8,730 nucleotides of DNA from Dysgonamonadaceae bacterium (GTDB lineage Bacteria; Bacteroidota; Bacteroidia; Bacteroidales; Azobacteroidaceae). The translations under genes and the position numbers were made by a program. The stretch lies in NCBI GenBank assembly GCA_031258895.1, contig JAIRMF010000055.1:1-8730 (forward strand). Reading direction: 5' to 3'. Shown piece by piece: positions 7,804-8,730 of this stretch. Every line of letters starts with the position of its first letter. Position 1 is the first letter of the stretch. The notes beneath the pieces are model-generated. The model made no database searches. It was not told the DNA's origin and saw only the letters and a list, made by a program, of their open reading frames with translations.

Positions 7804-7881
7804 TGGAAATTCATCGAGAACGCGTTACCGGGCGTGATTTTCGTTTTCCGGGCTACCAACCGTCGCCAACGAAAAAATCCG

Positions 7882-7889
7882 TACCTTTG
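7882..7889 (+). promoter_or_regulatory. leuS promoter -7 box (TACCTTTGC)
   Basis: TACCTTTG followed by C matches TAnnTTTGY and ends 38 nt before the leuS ATG. No TTG lies 17-23 nt upstream. A direct repeat of CCGGGC (7828-7833 and 7848-7853) is in the upstream region, with no known role. I see no T-box-like or other leader structure between the box and the gene; the leader is too short for one. Confidence 0.5.
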
Positions 7890-7927
7890 CAGCCTCATGA
7901 CAAGTCGAAAACTTAAACAGCAATTCT

Positions 7928-8730
7928 ATGAACTACAACTTCCAAGAAATCGAACAGCGCTGGCAACAGTTCTGGAGAGAGAATGAAACGTTCCGCGTCA
8001 GCGAAGACCCCGACAAGCCTAAATTCTATGTGCTTGATATGTTCCCTTACCCGTCCGGAGCGGGATTACATGTCGGGCATCCGCTCGGTTATATCGCCTC
8101 AGACATATATGCCAGATATAAACGTCTCAAAGGTTTCAATGTTTTGCACCCGATGGGTTTTGACGCTTTCGGACTGCCTGCCGAGCAGTACGCGATACAG
8201 ACCGGACAGCACCCCGCGAACACTACCGAGATAAACATCCGGCGTTACCGGCAACAACTCGACAAGATAGGTCTTTCTTTCGACTGGAGTCGGGAAATAA
8301 AGACCTGTGACCCGAAGTTCTACAAGTGGACGCAGTGGGCATTTATCCTGATGTTCAATTCATATTATGATACGTCTCAAGCCTCCGGCGAAAACAACCG
8401 TGCGAGGCCGATCGAAGAATTGATAAAACATCTCGAAAAGTACGGTACGGACAACCTTAACGCCGCACAGACGGAAAGCCTCTGTTTTACTGCGAACCGG
8501 TGGAACGCCATGAACGGGAGGGAACAGCAGGAAGTACTCATGAACTATCGCCTTGCTTACCTGGCCGATACCGTTGTAAATTGGTGTCCCAAATTGGGGA
8601 CGGTACTTGCGAATGACGAGGTCGAAGAGGGGCTTTCGATACGTGGAGGATTTCCGGTCGAACAGCGCAAGATGAAACAGTGGCTGATACGTGTCTCGGC
8701 CTACGCGCAAAGGCTACTCGAGGGTCTTGA
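7928..8730 (+). CDS. leuS: Leucyl-tRNA synthetase, N-terminal part (runs off the window)
   Basis: The first 267 codons of a class Ia aminoacyl-tRNA synthetase that charges tRNA-Leu in the cytoplasm; the frame is open to the window end. The start MNYNFQEIEQRWQQFW is a standard LeuRS N-terminus. The ATP-binding HIGH motif appears as HVGH (48-51) in MFPYPSGAGLHVGHPLGY, followed by VLHPMGFDAFGLPAEQYAIQ and the tract LSFDWSREIKTCDPKFYKWTQWAF. Between the latter and NWCPKLGTVLANDEVEEG lies a ~65-residue stretch (ARPIEELIKHLEKYG...FTANRWNAMNG...NYRLAYLADTVV) that I recall in Bacteroidota LeuRS and that is much shorter in most bacteria. The last visible residues enter the region before the CP1 editing domain. 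By comparison with relatives, roughly two-thirds of the protein, including editing domain and KMSKS loop, should lie beyond the window. It is divergent from the GH106 gene with a 179-bp gap. Confidence 0.96.
   Translation, partial: MNYNFQEIEQRWQQFWRENETFRVSEDPDKPKFYVLDMFPYPSGAGLHVGHPLGYIASDIYARYKRLKGFNVLHPMGFDAFGLPAEQYAIQTGQHPANTTEINIRRYRQQLDKIGLSFDWSREIKTCDPKFYKWTQWAFILMFNSYYDTSQASGENNRARPIEELIKHLEKYGTDNLNAAQTESLCFTANRWNAMNGREQQEVLMNYRLAYLADTVVNWCPKLGTVLANDEVEEGLSIRGGFPVEQRKMKQWLIRVSAYAQRLLEGL

Overview
The window looks like chromosomal DNA from a member of the Bacteroidota, probably Bacteroidales. Three things point there. The 515-aa protein at 875-2422 has the PorX layout (receiver plus PglZ-type phosphodiesterase), which is typical of this phylum. 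All four protein genes have a perfect TAnnTTTGY -7 box 24-48 nt upstream of their start codon and no obvious Shine-Dalgarno. The LeuRS carries a phylum-typical stretch (ARPIEELI...FTA...NYRLAYL). Genus cannot be fixed from the sequence alone.

Layout from left to right: the 3' end of a 23S rRNA gene (1-~372, +), a 94-nt spacer, and a complete 5S rRNA gene (~467-576, +) that ends directly in a T10 tract. Next is a ~300-nt non-coding gap (577-874) containing three copies of TNGGATGCAA at an exact 21-bp period. Then come a porX-like response regulator (875-2422, -) and, divergently, an MsbA-type exporter ABC transporter (2553-4400, +). The two share a 130-bp intergenic region with back-to-back promoters and an inverted repeat between them. 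The ABC gene converges on a large secreted or lipoprotein GH106-like alpha-L-rhamnosidase (4476-7748, -). That gene is divergent from leuS (7928 to beyond the window end, +).

The genes do not form one operon: each of the four protein genes appears to be its own transcription unit. The only plausible functional pairing is porX with the ABC exporter, through their shared regulatory region. The rhamnosidase is a single gene with no SusC/SusD, sulfatase or other glycoside hydrolase beside it inside the window, so it is not a recognisable polysaccharide-utilisation locus here.

I see no CRISPR array, insertion sequence, prophage or defence island. The most unexplained signals are the 21-bp-periodic repeat downstream of the rRNA operon and the inverted repeat between the porX and ABC promoters. 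I found no convincing evidence for an entirely new biological system in this window.
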